From Mermis nigrescens (Eukaryota; Nematoda; Enoplea; Mermithida; Mermithidae), in assembly GCA_036768485.1 (NCBI GenBank), contig JAVLUZ010000507.1, positions 1,559,579 through 1,623,578 of the forward strand: a stretch of 64,000 nt of DNA. Direction: 5' to 3'. Under the pieces are notes generated by a model. The model ran no database searches. It worked only from the letters and a program-made list of their open reading frames with translations, and was not told the origin of the DNA. Below are positions 1 to 10,504 of the stretch, piece after piece. The stretch's first letter is position 1. Each line of letters begins with the position of its first letter. Both the position numbers and the translations under genes were made by a program.

Positions 1-125
1 CTGCGTTATTCCACAGTTTCTGGTCACTTTCGAGGACTCGAAGAATATTTTCAATTTTCATGCATTTTGGCCTTCATTTTCTCCAGAAAATTTGTTAGTT
101 TTAATCTGGGGATCTAGACCACTCG
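1..125 (+). repeat. Family B repeat, truncated by the window edge
   Basis: Partial copy of an interspersed repeat called family B here. Its sequence runs from a segment like 'acgttattccatagtttacg' through T-rich 'tgccttcattttgcctcat' to 'ggggtctagaccat'. The full unit is about 235-300 bp and begins near 'gatgcacagcatggccgat'. Other copies lie at 8340-9540, 38255-38880, 44757-45290 and elsewhere. No coding potential. Confidence 0.6.
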
Positions 126-355
126 TGGGAGTGGGATGGTATGCACCCCCTAGAAGGCCGAATAACCCCTCCCCAAAAAAACCAAAAACCCCCAGAATTC
201 AATTTTCGATTTTATTTTTTGCGATTTTTCGATGCCAATGGATAGAACTCGATGAGAAACGTTTTTTCGCCATATCATTATTTCAAGACCATTTTTTAAC
301 CTTTAACAAATCTTGCACCACCATCCCCAAAATTTCGGTGCAGCTCACCTATGAT
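125..355 (+). repeat. Family A repeat
   Basis: Copy of a ~250-300 bp repeat, family A. It has a C/G-run block around 'gggtatgcacccc', then 'gatgccaatggatag', 'tcgatgagaaacgtt' and 'cgccata', and ends near 'gctgcccacctatgg'. Similar copies occur at 6200-6492, 12690-12950, 32395-32665, 48330-48575 and, reversed, 51433-51690. No coding capacity; the short ORFs across it recur in every copy and are repeat artefacts. Confidence 0.65.
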
Positions 356-379
356 CTAGACCCTGCTAAACTTCCTCGT

Positions 380-1336
380 GCGTGTCGCTCGTAACGCCGT
401 TTCAGAATCTTACTCAATTAAAATTTCATAATTTGCCAATGGACACTAAGAAATAAGATTCTCGCCCATCGGCTTCGGTTTTACTTCAAAGAGACGACCT
501 AACGAAATAATAAGATACAAGAATTGTAATTCAGAGTCGTTCCAATGATACATGCTAAAATACAGACCAGGGAATATTTTTCAAAAATATTTTTATGCCT
601 TGAAATGATTTTCAATGAACGTAAACCCTTATTGAAATTGAAGTGTACCTACACTTTGTATTTTAACACCATCCATCTAGCAAAATTTGCATGTCGAAAA
701 TTCCTGCTAATTAAAGTTTGTCAACCAAATTAGAGAAAGCTGTCTTGATAAATTCCTCCTATTATAGTGAACATATTCAATAAAAAACAATAACCTACCT
801 AAATAATGTCCTTATAAAATTTTGTGCTCTTTTACATACACAACGTGCAAATTAATCGCGCCGAATATAAAAATGTATGGTGAAAAAATAACTGAAGTGC
901 ACGCACAATTAAATTCAGAATATATAAAACTAATTATCATGAGCCAGGTCGGGCACACCGTATGAGCAATCAGTTTCAATCGCCAAATTATAATTATTGC
1001 CCGTATTGTTTTTGTAAGCGCTGGTGACAATGCGGAAAAAACCTCGTTCGCCCTGAAGGAAAATTATTCAAAATTCGAAGGATCGTACAAAAATGTTGAT
1101 TGTTCATAAAAGAACAAAAACGTTGCAATAGCAATATAATGTCTAAAATGAGACAAGTAGTTTTCTTTACAAAATTTCTGCGGCGTTGGAGAGACTAACA
1201 TCTTTCACCGGCGTAAACCACGCCAAAAAAAGTTTTCCTGCTTTCTTAGAGAAATTAGTCGATTTAAATACTTACGTTGTAACATGAAAGCAGCCTCGAA
1301 ACATAATTGAAATTTTTCATCGCAAACTACATATAA
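380..1336. other. AT-rich intergenic DNA, nothing recognised
   Basis: No homology, long ORF or terminal repeat could be recognised in this stretch on either strand. Confidence 0.4.
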
Positions 1337-1340
1337 ATGA

Positions 1341-2955
1341 GCTAGCAATCAAAAAATGCTCCGATGGAGCAAGAAGAACGAATATACTTGGAACTACGCA
1401 TCATTAAAGATATAAAAGGAGGGGACTAGGAAAAAGGTACCCATGCATGCCTGTGAAAGTTGAAAGAATCAAGTAAAAATTAGATTTCCGCTAAAAGACG
1501 CATAAAATCGAAGTACAGGATGGGCCACGTATCTATGACATATTTTATCTTGTTATAGCTAAATCACTTTTTTGTTATAGAACATAAAACTCTGCCAGAA
1601 TATGACGAAAACATAAAAGTTTCATTTTACAAAGTTTGATGTTGTTTAATTTTATGGTTCAAGAGTGACGCACTTCTACTTGATCACATCATTTTTTGAA
1701 ACTTCAAATAACGTTCACTAAATTGAAGCTGAACTTTGTAGTGCATTTTGACCAAAAGTTCATCAAAATAGTTGATAAAGAAAATTTTTAAACCCTGAAT
1801 GTTCAAGAGACTCTTTGTCTGCACTTTGGATTTAGTACATCCGCAAAGTTAATAAGTCAGGAAGAAGAGGAGGCTGTCGCAGGATGAGTCCATAAATCGC
1901 TTTTCATGCATTAGCTGCCTTATTTGTTCGACTAAGGAGTGCGATTTTTTCTTCTGTGTTTGAATCTAAAGCATATAAAATGCGACCTTAGAACATTAAA
2001 GAAATTGATTAGCTTCATTAATCACGCTTTCGATGAAGTTACAATCAAAATGCACTAGAAGGTTCCACTCAAATGTAGCAAACGTCGTTTAAAATTTGAA
2101 AAAATGATGTGTTTACGTAGAAGTGCAATGCGCGTCAACCGTAAAATTTGATCAAAGTTTAACTTCATAGAGTAAATTGTTTGAGTATTCTTCAAATACT
2201 GACCAAATTTTATCTTCCATAGCAAAAAATTGGATTAGCTATAGCAAAACGAAATGTGTGATAGACACATGGCCCACTTCTGCAGCCTGCAGAAAGGAGT
2301 TGCACCTTTGACGTAAAAATTAATAATTTGAATAGCTTATCCCTAGAAGAGAGACAATCACTGACCAAAAAACGACATTATGTGCATTGTTACGCTAGTA
2401 TGGTATGCATTGCTATGCGGCGGCAATTAACAAGATGGTATGTTTGTCATGATATATTTATGAAGCCATTGACAATTAACTAAATGTTGGAGAAATTCAA
2501 TATTGATAAGCAGGCACGTATCTCTGGGGGAGTGGGGGGATGCGGAACCCCTCAAACTTCGGAAAAATCCGAAAAATAGGACTTTTTACACGTTATTTTG
2601 TGCTATTTTTGGCTTTTTTGGGCTTAGTCCCCCCAAAAACTGGTATTGGTCCCCCAAAACAGGACGGCAAGCTACGTGCCTGTTGATAAGAAACTAAATC
2701 GGTTATTAAAACACATCAAGGCTTCCTCATAATCTCTTTTGCACAGCCATTGAATAATGTTTTATGTAGGCGAGCTTTTTTCAGAGGCCGCAGAATACAT
2801 GTACTTCGATTTTATAAGTTTTCAGCTGAAGTCTAATTTTTAGTTGATTCTTTCAACTTTCACTTTTCCCTAGTCCCCTCCTTTTATATCCTTAATGATG
2901 CGTTATTCCAAGTATATTCGTCTTTCTTGTTCATCAGAGCATTTCTGATTGCTAG
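1341..2955. mobile_element. Foldback (long-TIR) element, family D copy 1
   Basis: The outer arms are inverted copies. Left, 1341-1525, carries 'aaaatgctccgatgg', 'aggaggggactagg' and 'aaaatcgaagta'. Right, 2793-2955, carries the reverse complements in reverse order. A second inverted pair lies inside: 'gggccacgtatctatgaca' near 1521 against 'gatagacacatggccc' near 2260. No transposase ORF is visible, so this is non-autonomous. Two more complete elements (15691-16515, 26906-27560) and one single arm (53841-54081) share the arms. A hAT-type MITE is nested at 2511-2682. Confidence 0.75.
2511..2682. mobile_element. Nested hAT-type MITE with 8-bp TSD
   Basis: A 172-bp insertion bounded by the 10-bp terminal inverted repeats 'caggcacgta' and 'tacgtgcctg'. 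It is flanked by a perfect 8-bp direct repeat TTGATAAG at 2503-2510 and 2683-2690. An 8-bp target duplication with a CAGG terminus is typical of the hAT superfamily (established knowledge). Internal GC-rich runs resemble sequence at 13514 and 49990, which may be relatives. Confidence 0.8.
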
Positions 2956-3216
2956 TCCCCTACTTTTTTAAAAATTGAAAAAAAATTATACGTTAAAAAA
3001 TTGAAATCTTAAATCTATCTGCTGCTTACCTAAGAGCATTCGACAGGGATTCAACTACACACACCTGACGGAAAGACAAAAAGCCGCCCCTGCTGCTTTG
3101 ACGTAGGATCCACTACACTATATCATTAAAAATTTATATTAAAACTTTATATGTATAAGAAAAATAACCACATCGTGTGCATTGACGGGTGAGCAGAAAC
3201 GAAGAGTGACGTGGGT

Positions 3217-3385
3217 AGGGTTGCCGAGTGCTCTTGTCAAAAAAACCCAAATTTTTACTTCAAACTGCCTAAAAAAACCTCCAACCAATGGTAAGGCATA
3301 GGCGCGAAAAACCTCAATCGCTAAAAAATGCCTCCAACGGCCTCAAAAGACCCCAAAATGGGGAAATTCCTAACTTGGCAACCCT
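3217..3385. mobile_element. MITE with AGGGTTGCC termini, copy 1
   Basis: A 169-bp element with ends 'agggttgcc' and 'ggcaaccct', a perfect 9-bp inverted repeat. The interior is rich in AAAAACC and contains 'aatcgctaaaaaatgcctcc'. A closely related copy lies at 6829-6992. No convincing target duplication was seen. Confidence 0.65.
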
Positions 3386-3599
3386 GGAACTAGGAAACGG
3401 CCAGCAATCAATTCGTGAAAACATAAGCACTATGTGAACTAAAGCCGCAGTTTAAGTTTACGTAGGATTGGCACTTGGGCGTAAAGTAATGCATACGCAT
3501 TTAGAATAGATGATATTTCGCTTTAAAAAATCTCAACAACTATAATAGCAGATATTAAAAGACTTTAGGTTAGATTCGTAATTTTAATGTCACGGAGAA

Positions 3600-5022
3600 C
3601 ATTTTTTTAAAAATTTAGCCGTCCGCAATACTCTACAGAAAAAGTTACCTTTCACTTTAAACTTTACACAGCCGCCAAGTGTAAAGAAGATTTTAGTCGG
3701 ATTCGTAAGTCTGAAAGATCAACATTGATGAAAAAACTAACTCTCCACAATGGCCTAAAGACAACCAAGTGTTAAATGTAAACCACTTTACACCACGGTT
3801 GAGTGTAAGCAAACGAGCCCAACTGACATGACGTTTGACCACTGGTACATTTTTAGACTTTAGATCATGTCCAGACTCATAACCGGTAAAGTTGGCAGAA
3901 AAAAACAGGACAGAAACACGTTTAACACCCCCGATTTTTGACTTTGCACCTCCCGGAAAAGCTAAGTATTGATGTAAATAAACACAAGTTGCTGTGAATT
4001 GTACCCCTTAAAAATTAATTTATTTTTATTCTATTCGACATATCCTGACTTCTAAACGGAGAAAGTGGCGAAAAAATAGGGACAAAACGTATTTTCCCAT
4101 TATCCACAGCATTGTAAACTTTAAAAATCTGAATCTAATTCCCCATTTAGTGTAAAGAAATTCGAATTAGGCCAGTTTGTAGCCTTTAAATTGTAGTACG
4201 TTTGTGCGTGGGAAACTTCTGTTCGGTAAAATATTTGAGATATTGATCAAACGAAAATTGGAAGAAAACGTGTTTTTTACCCAATGTTACACCCCTGATT
4301 TCGAACTTTACACCTCCATAAGTAGCTCAATATTGAGTTTCTTTAAACGCGGTTTGCTGCGACGTGTAGCCATTAGAACGAACTTTATTTTATTCATTCA
4401 ATTTGTCCCGACTTATAAGCGGAGAAGTTGGCGGAGAAATCTCAGACAAAACCTGTTTTTACACCATCCACTAGAGTGTAAAGTTTCAACTCCTATATCT
4501 AACTCCGTATTAAGTGTAAAAAAGTTTGTTGGTAAGCCGAAAGTAGCCCTTGAGTCGAAGTACATTTCTGCTGGAGTAAATTTTTGGGGACTTATAACCG
4601 GAGTTGTTGGCAGACAAAAAACAGGCCAAAATGTGTTTTTTAACCGTCATATTTTTTGCACTCTTTACACTGCTATTCTAGAAATCAGTCACTTTTAAAA
4701 AATAAAGAAGTAGTTTTGAGCTAACTCAATTGTCTACATTTAAAAAAAACCAGACGATACAGAATGCAAAACTGAATTAGAAAAGTCGTGTGACCGACCA
4801 AAATTTAAAAAAGTATATGTTATAACGTTGCAGTAAAACTTTACACACTCTTTACACACAAAGTAATAATTTAAAAAACAACGGCAGCGCATTTTTTTAT
4901 TATCCATCTTTTAATAAAACCGCATAATATAGAAGTGTCCCAGTGTTGCTGTAGGGGGTGCACAGGTGTTAGGAGTATTCAAGTATATTATAGGTACGCG
5001 CTAATGCGCTACCTATGATACA
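3600..5022. repeat. Family E tract of TTTACAC/GTGTAAA units, copy 1
   Basis: Degenerate tandem-like units built around 'gtgtaaagaagattttag' and 'gtgtaaaccactttacac' palindromes. The tract ends at a conserved hairpin, GCGC-TAAT-GCGC within 'aggtacgcgctaatgcgct', followed by 'acctatgata' (4993-5020). The same terminus closes the related tracts at 16660-19058 and 27660-29624, so the three look like copies of one mobile or satellite-like unit. The ORF at 4204-4698 lies wholly in this repeat and has no recognisable domain. Confidence 0.6.
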
Positions 5023-5448
5023 GCTGCATTAAATTAATCAGCAGAACTTATGTACGGAGGCTTTTTCGCAGTTTTTGCGTCGTGAAGCAATTTTTATCCA
5101 TTAATTTTCCCTTAAAATTGAGGCATGCTCCTTAGAATTTATGAAATTGATTGCAAAAGCTTAAATTTTCGCTGTATAAAAAAGTAAGCAAAACTTTATG
5201 AGTAGTGATTTACAAATAATAATTTTTTTATAAATAAGTTATAACTTATAATAACTTATAAATAATTAAGTGACTTACAGTAACTTGATGTTAATGTAAC
5301 TGCCAACCAACTGTCCTTGAAAGTTCGTAAAATAAACTTGATATTTACTGAAAAGTTTCAAAAAGCAAAGTGAATAGATACAGCCACTAAGTTTTCCTGC
5401 TTTGAAATCTCATTTTTGATTCTTATTTCTATTTGCTCTTTTTCATAC

Positions 5449-5541
5449 CCACGACATTCCCCACGAATTTCTGACGATCCAATATTCAATGCCACTAGTT
5501 TCTTCAACTCCCCAACCGACGACAGAAATGGCGTGATTTAT
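5449..5541 (-). CDS. CTSZ: Cathepsin Z exon: catalytic His and Asn
   Basis: 31 codons in phase 0 encoding [11 protein letters not shown] and [15 protein letters not shown], with the catalytic His (NHA) and Asn (RNSWG). Acceptor 'gatttttcag', donor 'gtatga' directly after the Trp codon. The following GW-containing terminal exon was not found below 5449. Confidence 0.85.
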
Positions 5542-8500
5542 CTGAAAAATCAACTTAATGCAAATATATTATTAAAGTATTTAGGATATAATATTAAATA
5601 TATCAAAAAATCTAGCGTAATAAATAAATCAATTATCAAATATGTTTAGCATGCTTCCTTCTATTCTTTTACTTTAAATGTTTAATATCACGTTTCATTT
5701 CTGTTTTCATTTTTTCGTAGCACATTGCACTGAAAACGACACGTTTTATTTATAATTTGTCAAAATATTCCAAATTATCGATTTAAAATATTATGCCTTC
5801 GTTCATTAATTCTTTTCTGAAGCAAAAGGTAATTTATAATAATTCTCTGCGTTTTTAATTTTTCTTTTGTACGTTTTTTACAATTTTTCGTTTCTCTAAA
5901 CACATGCTCTTCAAGCACTTTTGCGAAACAGTTTTGATTTTTATACGTTTTCTTTACTTATTTTGCCTCTTTCCCTTAAAAAATGCACAAGACTGGAATC
6001 AAGGCCGTATAAAAGTCGATCATTCAGTGTTTAAATCTTGAGCTTAGAGCGAAAAAGAATAAAATTTTCGCGGATCATCGAAATTTCTTTGGATTTTTCA
6101 GCAGAGGACGTCCAGACAAATAAAATTTTATTGCGCGACTGCCAGACTCTCTATTTTGTGCATGACCAAATGTCTTGCATTCGCTAAAACACAATGGAAA
6201 CCACACATGAGCGTGGGGGTCTGGGGCGGTCCACACATGGGCGTGAGGGGTGTGCATTCTCTTCAGTAGGCCAAATACCACTCCCCCAAACCAAAATACC
6301 ACCCCCTAGCATTCAATTTTTCAATTTTTTTGTTCTTTCCGCGCTTTTTTTGATGCCAATGGATAGTGCTCGATGAGAAACGTTGAAAAATTGCGTTTTT
6401 TCGCCATACCCCCATTTTTAAAACCATTCTTTTTTAGCTTTAAAAAATCTGGCACCCTCCCTTCAAAATTTTGGTGCTACCCACCTATGGAACGGTCTAA
6501 AAAGTTTAATCAGCAGATTAAAAGTTTTAATTAAACCTCGGCTTTGAATGCGTGAGGAATTTGTTAATTTAGAGTCATACATATTATCATAGGATCCTCA
6601 ATGTATTCCATGTATATTCCGCCAGTGTATAGTTCAAATTTATCAGTGACGGAAATGCCACATCTGAAATAGTCAATGATAGCAAATGGCAACAAAATGA
6701 CAAATGTTTAATCGATTGCTGTCAATCGCAACAAATGTGCAGATACCGTTGAAATCGCTTTAAAAATGGTGCGAACGTTAGAATAGCAAAGAATGAATTA
6801 ATTGAGCAGTAAGAAATTTTGGATTTTCGCCAAGTGTTCTTGTCAAAAAAACCCCGATTTTCACCTCAAACTGCCTAAAAACCCCCAACCAATGGTTGAG
6901 CATAGGAACAAAAAACCTTAATCGCTAAAAAATGCCTCCAATGGCCTCAAAAAGCCCTAAAATTGGGGACAAACACCCAACTGGGCAACCCTGCCCTCCT
7001 TGTCCTAATTTTGACCAAATATTTCACAATGCCATGCAGGCATCCTGGGGTCGATGTCGTGGGCAACTCCGGAGTAAAAAAATGGAAAAATTTCAGAGGA
7101 AAATGATGCAACATTAAGGCCAACACTATATAGAAATCAAAAAAATTCCGCAAAAGTGCTTGGAATTGATCAGAAACTGTGCATAAAAATCTCCTTCGAG
7201 ATATTTTAGCATTTTTGAGACAATTTCGATTAAAATACGCAAGCTGAACCCCCCTGCCCACCAAACAGCTAAGCTGTATATCTATGGTCCAGACCATCAA
7301 GGTTCTAGGAGTATGCATGCTTATTTGCGGCAAATCTCATTAGTTTGTGATGAGAAACCACTTCGCTGATTAATAGATTTAAAAGGAAAAATTTCGTACT
7401 ATATATTTGTACGCATACAAATATTTTTTTATGAAATAAAAAAGTGTTCACTTTTTTCATTATTTTTGAACTAACAAGAATCTTGATTAATAATCAAAAC
7501 ATTATTTTTTATCTATCAGTACTGACGTTATTGGTCCATTTTTATGCAATTCGGCCTTCATTTGATCTATTCCTTGTACTTGTCCATACTCGGAAACTTT
7601 GAAGAGCGTGTAATTCGTGACTGGAGCGCACTGTCCGAAAGTAACGCAGTTCCCGCACTTATTAAACGAGTTGCATTCTGAATGGAAAGAAACTACTCAT
7701 TATTTCCTTTATCGAACTAATTTTATGATTTGCTGCTATCCTTCATTTCACACTCAAGTTGTTCATAATAGGACACAAATTAAAATTATACTTGAATCAA
7801 AAAATATAAACTTATATCAAAATAAATCAAATTGAAATTAAGAATTACGAAAAAATTAAGTGTCCTAAAATTCAAGAAACTTCCGATATGAATCTTCCCC
7901 TCTCCTCTTTCGACTCCATCAATTTGTCTTTAAAATACATTGCATACAATTTTAAATTAAAGACCTGCACAAAGTTCGCATCCGACGAGCCTTAAAAAGT
8001 GATGTCGAATAGGAAAATTTTAACCATTTGTAGTTGATTTCGAGTAAAATTGCATGAAAGATATGAGAATTTTGCCTGTTTTTCAGCCTCCATTTCGCCA
8101 TTAGTAAGCCTTGAAAACTTTTTCCTTTCTTTTTTAAGAATATGGAAGACTAGAAGTTTATTGACTTGCTAAGAAGAGAAAGGAAACATAAAATGAGGTT
8201 AAATTAAGACTAAAAATGAATAAAATGAGAGTTTTTGCTATTTGAGATAGCAATAAACCAGAAAAAATAATTGAGGTAGTGCTGCTCTTTTTCCCAATAT
8301 ATGATACCATGACTCGACCATTTATGAGGTCTTAGTATAGGCTAGACCCCAGGAGAGCAAAAATTTTCTGAAGTAAATAAGGAAAAAAGTCATTAACGGA
8401 AAATTATAGTTGTCCTATATAGATGCTTGAAAATGACCAGAAACTACTAAAGAGACAGTTATTAGACTTTTATATGTTTATAGAACTATAGGTCCATTTT

Positions 8501-10504
8501 AGGTTAAAAAAAGCTTTTTCGTTGACCCCTACCAGACCGACCTAACCCTTGATTGGCCATGCTGTGCATCTATGATTCTAATCAGAGGTGCACAGCATGG
8601 CCGATCTGTGGGGTCAGCCGTCTGGGGGGTCAATTAGTGAACTTTTCGGGTCAAACTGAATACAAAAACTGGAAATGCTAATATAGCAATAAAACTACAC
8701 CATTCCGTAGTTCACGATCAATTTCAAACATTTTTAGATAAAATTTTAGATTAACATCCATTTTTTGCCTTTATTTTGCCTCATTTCTCCTAAAAAAATT
8801 CCAATTTTTCGATCTTGAGGGTTTAGAATATAGATGCACAGCATGGCCGCTGGGGGGATCAGCCGTCTGGGAGGTTTTGGCCAAAATTACAACAACAACT
8901 GGAAATGCTGATTTAGCATTAAAACTACATTATTTCATAGTTTACGATCAATTTCGAGCATTTTTGAATAAATTTTTAAATTTCTATCGTTTTCTACCAT
9001 TATTTTGCTTCATTTCTCCCTAAAAATTGGGGGTCTAGTCTAAAACCATAGATACACAGCATGGCCGATTAAGGGGGTCAGTCAATTAGTGAGCTTTTTG
9101 GGCCAAAATGACAACAAAAACTGAAAATGCTGATAGGGCGTTAAAAGCGCCTTATTCCATAGTTTACGATCAATTTCAAGCATTTTTGAAAGAAAATTTT
9201 CGATTTCTATCTATTTCTTGTCTTTATTTTGCATCATTTCTCCTGAAAAATTTCCTATTTTAACGTTCTGAGGGGTCTAGACCATAGATACGCAGCATGG
9301 CCGATCTGGAGGAGTTGGTCTGTTTGGGAAGGGGTTCACTAAACTGAAATTGTTTGGGCCAAAATGACCTCAAAAACTGATATAAGCGCTAAAAGAGCGT
9401 TAAAACTATGTTTTTACGCAATTTTGCGGTCAATTTGAAGCACTTTTGGAGAAAACTTTTGATTTTTAGCCATTTTTAACCTTTACTGTGCCTCATTTGC
9501 CCCGAAAATTTCTCATTTTGCAATTCTAGGGGTTCTAAACCCCAAACCGCGCGCGTACTTATCTGGTAGCACAACCCCAAGCGCCATCATGAATTGCTCT
9601 CCTCTCATCTTACTTCCATCCTTAGCCTGATAATTGTTGCACGATTCGTCAACAATGCCTTGTTGGTGAGCGAAAGCATAGACGGGCAACATGTCGCCAC
9701 CGTGGCACGATCCGGCGTTGGCACAATCCAAAACGTACTGTACAGAGAGATAGGCTGGCGGCCAATGAGCCCGCCGTCGCACATTTATGCGATCAGCCAA
9801 CGCCGACGTTGAACTCATCGCCCAGCATGAACCGCAATCTGCATAGTATTCAGCATGAAAAATCATTTTTCGGCAAGCGTCAATTTTGTAAATCCACAAA
9901 AATGCATTAATATGTTTTTGAAAAAAATATTTTGCATATCAATGAAGAACCGGATAAACTAAAAGTCTTAAGGAATTGTCAAAAAAATAATCCAAAAAAT
10001 GAATGGGTCTACGACTGTATTGAATAATTTACTAAATAGAATGCTGAAACGAGTGAAAACGTGCAATTCAAGTGGCCGGCTACGAATATTAGTAACCAAA
10101 CTCAGAAATTTAAAAACTAAAAAATAAGCTTGAAAATTATATAATTTACACGTTGTAAAATTAAGCGGAAAATCGAGTGTTTTGTGCAAAAGCAACGTCG
10201 TGTTTCCACATATGGTTTGAAATCTAGCTGATACGTGAAACAGAAACGTTTTGGCAATTTGAAAAAGCCTATTCATAATAATTCCGATTTATGCTTAAAA
10301 CGACAAAAGCCTATTCTGATATATTTTTATAGCAAACAATATTTCTGTAAAAATTGGGAGTCACTTTGTGCACAAGTAAAATGCTTACATTGTGGTATGT
10401 GCTGATTTCTTGTCGGACTGCAATAATTAACGCCACTGACATTTCTCCAGTCTAAGGCTTTAGGTAACGGCCCAGTGTGTCCAAGGATCGTTTTTACCGA
10501 TTCC
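5449..10504 (-). CDS. CTSZ: Cathepsin Z/X-like cysteine protease gene, five exons, partial
   Basis: Papain-family (C1) lysosomal cysteine carboxypeptidase, read on the minus strand from five exons: 10389-10504, 9614-9838, 7527-7677, 6581-6663 and 5449-5541. Cathepsin X/Z identity rests on the HIPQYCGSCWA block, where the HIP insertion is a family hallmark, on [11 protein letters not shown], on CNNYQAKDG, and on the [10 protein letters not shown] and [10 protein letters not shown] blocks. Catalytic Cys, His and Asn are all present. The first four exons join in phase with GT-AG introns. The junction from 6581 to 5541 is one base out of phase by the obvious sites. The signal peptide, propeptide and C-terminal exon (after the NSWG block) were not located. 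The gene may therefore be intact with unseen exons, or partly degraded. Introns are full of repeats. Confidence 0.85.
6200..6492 (+). repeat. Family A repeat in cathepsin Z intron
   Basis: Carries 'tgatgccaatggatag', 'gctcgatgagaaacgttg', 'ttttcgccatac' and ends at 'gctacccacctatgg'. It lies in the intron between the 6581 and 5541 exon ends. Confidence 0.7.
6581..6663 (-). CDS. CTSZ: Cathepsin Z exon: YTGGIY segment
   Basis: Encodes [17 protein letters not shown] followed by MEYIEDPM. The acceptor is 'tatttcag', with phase matching the exon at 7527-7677. The best donor, 'gtatga', leaves one overhanging base, which does not fit the phase-0 start of the next recognised exon. An unseen small exon, an unusual splice site or a one-base lesion could explain this. 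Confidence 0.75.
6829..6992. mobile_element. MITE related to 3217-3385, left end truncated
   Basis: Shares 'ttcttgtcaaaaaaacc', 'caaccaatggt' and 'atcgctaaaaaatgcctcc' with the copy at 3217-3385 and ends at 'ggcaaccct'. The left GGGTTGCC terminus is not intact. Confidence 0.6.
7010..7310 (-). repeat. Family B repeat, reversed and degenerate
   Basis: Reads as the reverse complement of the family B unit ('aaaagtgcttggaattgatc', 'ctatggtccagaccat'). It lies in a cathepsin Z intron. ORFs at 6932-7333 are repeat artefacts. Confidence 0.5.
7527..7677 (-). CDS. CTSZ: Cathepsin Z exon: Cys-rich middle segment
   Basis: Encodes [16 protein letters not shown], then [15 protein letters not shown] and [10 protein letters not shown]. 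These match the family's second cysteine cluster and the 'YANGPIS'-type segment. Acceptor 'tccattcag', donor 'gtcagt'. The phase fits both neighbours. Confidence 0.85.
8340..9540 (+). repeat. Tandem array of family B units in cathepsin Z intron
   Basis: Four head-to-tail units of roughly 220-245 bp, marked by 'cagcatggccg' near 8592, 8836, 9056 and 9292. Each continues through 'aaaactgg', 'cgttaaaac', 'cgatcaatttcaagcat', 'tttattttgcctcatttctcc' and 'gggtctagacc'. The array ends about 75 bp from the catalytic-Cys exon boundary. Elsewhere family B is mostly single or double, so this is a local expansion. Confidence 0.75.
9614..9838 (-). CDS. CTSZ: Cathepsin Z exon: catalytic cysteine
   Basis: Encodes the [18 protein letters not shown] block containing the active-site Cys, then the [18 protein letters not shown] and CNNYQAKDG blocks. 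The acceptor is 'actatgcag' and the donor is 'gtaagatg'. Spliced phase is 2-1 and compatible with both neighbours. No internal stop. The family B tandem array begins less than 100 bp downstream in the intron. Confidence 0.9.
10389..10504 (-). CDS. CTSZ: Cathepsin Z exon: propeptide junction to HIPQ
   Basis: Encodes about 38 residues including [15 protein letters not shown] and [10 protein letters not shown]. The acceptor is 'tttgattcag' at the high-coordinate side and the donor is 'gtaagc'. It ends with one overhanging T that completes the Tyr codon before the CGSCWA block in the next exon. The segment is the start of the mature enzyme with the HIP motif that gives cathepsin X its carboxypeptidase preference (established for the family). 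Confidence 0.85.

Noticed and set aside
4204..4698. 164-codon plus-strand ORF
   Set aside because: It lies wholly in the family E repeat tract, has no domain and is broken in the related tracts.
9594..9812. 72-codon plus-strand ORF
   Set aside because: Antisense shadow of the cathepsin Z catalytic-Cys exon.
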